A stretch of 64,000 bases of DNA from Chryseobacterium culicis (lineage in GTDB: Bacteria > Bacteroidota > Bacteroidia > Flavobacteriales > Weeksellaceae). Location: contig NZ_FNWQ01000002.1 of NCBI RefSeq assembly GCF_900108365.1, forward strand, positions 496,001-560,000, in the 5' to 3' direction. The notes beneath the pieces are model-generated. The model searched no databases and was not told the origin of the DNA. It worked only from the letters and a program-made list of their open reading frames with translations. Every line of letters begins with the position of its first letter. The stretch's first letter is position 1. Of the stretch, positions 62,944 to 64,000 are shown one piece after another. The position numbers were made by a program, and so were the translations under genes.

Positions 62944-64000
62944 ATGAAAAAAATTCTACTTCCTATCGTTCTAATATCTTCTTATATTTCTGCGCAGGCT
63001 CCTGCCGGTTATTATAACGGAACAGCCGGACTGACAGGGTATGCCCTGAAATCAAAAATTCACGATATTATTTCGGATAAAATGATTAACTGGCATTATG
63101 ATGATCTTCCTGCGCTTTACAGTCAGACTGATCTTGATAAATATTATGACCACGGTGCTTCAAATACTGAATATTTGCTGGATATCTATTCTGAAATACC
63201 TGCTGCACCTGACTCATATGAATATAAAGTGGATAATTTAATCAGTACTGCAGGAGCAGAGGGTCTTGGGTATAACAGGGAGCATATGATGCCTCAGAGT
63301 ACATTCAGTACTAGTTCTTCCATCAGTGATTATCCTATGTACTCGGATCTGAACTTTATTATTCCTGTAGATGCATATATTAATCAGAGGAGAAATAATT
63401 ACCCTTATGGAGTAGGCGGAAATACGAATTTCTATAATTTTACCAACGGCTCCAGAATGGCTAACGCTGCGATTCCAAACTATCCTTATACCGGAAGAGT
63501 ATATGAGCCTATTAATGAGTTTAAAGGAGATGTTGCAAGAACTTTGCTGTATTTTGCAGTAAGATATGAAGGAAAACTGGGATCGTTTAATACCGCTTAC
63601 AGCACCTCTGCGAACATTACACCCGCTACCGATCAGTGTCCGCTTGACGGAACGGAAGAGAGAGCCATTGATCTTCCTTATATTGCCATGCTGAAGCAGT
63701 GGAGTACCGCAGACCCTGTTTCACAACGGGAAATTGACAGAAACAACGCTGTCTATGCTATTCAAAAAAACAGAAATCCTTTTATTGATCATCCTGAATG
63801 GATTGATATGATCTGGTCTGAAACGCCGGATAATACAGCTCCTACAGCTCCCGGATCACTGGTTTCCACACAGCAGAATGCTTATTTTGTTAACCTTAAC
63901 TGGACCGCTTCTCCTGATGCTGATATTTTGGGATATAGAGTCTATATGAACGGTTCTACAACGCCTGTTGCTGTCACCAGGGGCACTTCTGTAAGCATCG
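62944..64000 (+). CDS. Secreted endonuclease I family protein (N-terminal part)
   Basis: At least 352 codons; it runs off the right edge. A signal peptide (MKKILLPIVLISSYISAQ) leads into an endonuclease I-type nuclease domain (about 20-285). The metal/catalytic region is GLGYNREHMMPQSTF, with NREH as the family signature, followed by LNFIIPVDAYINQRRNNYPYG and RNPFIDHPEWIDMIW. An FN3-like domain begins near residue 300 (APTAPGSLVST). The protein probably ends with a T9SS tail beyond the window. It likely degrades extracellular DNA or RNA. It is plus strand and divergent from the acyl-CoA dehydrogenase. Confidence 0.85.
   Translation, partial: MKKILLPIVLISSYISAQAPAGYYNGTAGLTGYALKSKIHDIISDKMINWHYDDLPALYSQTDLDKYYDHGASNTEYLLDIYSEIPAAPDSYEYKVDNLISTAGAEGLGYNREHMMPQSTFSTSSSISDYPMYSDLNFIIPVDAYINQRRNNYPYGVGGNTNFYNFTNGSRMANAAIPNYPYTGRVYEPINEFKGDVARTLLYFAVRYEGKLGSFNTAYSTSANITPATDQCPLDGTEERAIDLPYIAMLKQWSTADPVSQREIDRNNAVYAIQKNRNPFIDHPEWIDMIWSETPDNTAPTAPGSLVSTQQNAYFVNLNWTASPDADILGYRVYMNGSTTPVAVTRGTSVSI

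Overview
The window looks like a chromosomal segment of a Chryseobacterium-like flavobacterium (Bacteroidota, Weeksellaceae). I base this on the low GC content, the many promoters with a TAnnTTTG -7 box, the near absence of Shine-Dalgarno sequences, type IX secretion (T9SS) C-terminal sorting domains, lipoproteins with acidic surface-export signals, and protein sequences that read as typical of that genus. No tRNA, rRNA, CRISPR array, prophage or intact insertion sequence was seen. Gene assignments rest on motif recognition alone; no database search was run.

Layout: (1) 1-2.5 kb is a sugar-use operon on the minus strand (lacI, fructokinase, MFS sugar transporter) with two LacI-type operators. 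(2) 2.7-10.3 kb holds a tandem triplet of secreted paralogues, a TPR-Arr rifampin ADP-ribosyltransferase fusion, small secreted proteins and lipoproteins, an NlpC/P60 hydrolase and a membrane methyltransferase. (3) 10.3-15.2 kb is dapD followed by a four-gene glycan cluster (GT87, GT2, polysaccharide deacetylase, GT4). (4) 15.2-23.0 kb is a complete histidine operon, hisGDCBHAF(IE), preceded by a His-rich leader peptide and an attenuator, and interrupted by dispersed repeats on both sides of hisD. (5) 23.2-29.8 kb has a TonB-dependent receptor, a TPR protein and three tandem M28 peptidases carrying T9SS tails. (6) 30.1-43.1 kb has rpmI-rplT and thrS-infC on the same strand but separated by about 9.4 kb of accessory genes: a bulb-lectin lipoprotein, a GT-C glycosyltransferase, a chloroperoxidase-like hydrolase, a two-component system and lipoproteins. 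(7) 43.2-51.7 kb has a DUF4932 metalloprotease-like protein, an M19 dipeptidase, a MITE-like element with 25-bp terminal inverted repeats, a TPR-like protein and leuACDB. (8) 51.8-64 kb has a DUF4230/thioredoxin/MazG-like operon, a TNT-like NAD glycohydrolase lipoprotein with a small partner gene, two reprolysin-type T9SS proteases, DinB, an acyl-CoA dehydrogenase and the start of a secreted endonuclease I.

The two amino-acid operons are core metabolism, and each encodes a whole route or branch. Most of the rest is a secreted or cell-surface inventory: at least five T9SS proteases, a probable T9SS nuclease, and six or more lipoproteins. The observations I rate highest are the histidine attenuator, the lipoprotein-anchored TNT-like toxin with a candidate immunity partner, the TPR-Arr fusion, the AUA start codon of infC, and the MITE-like repeat.
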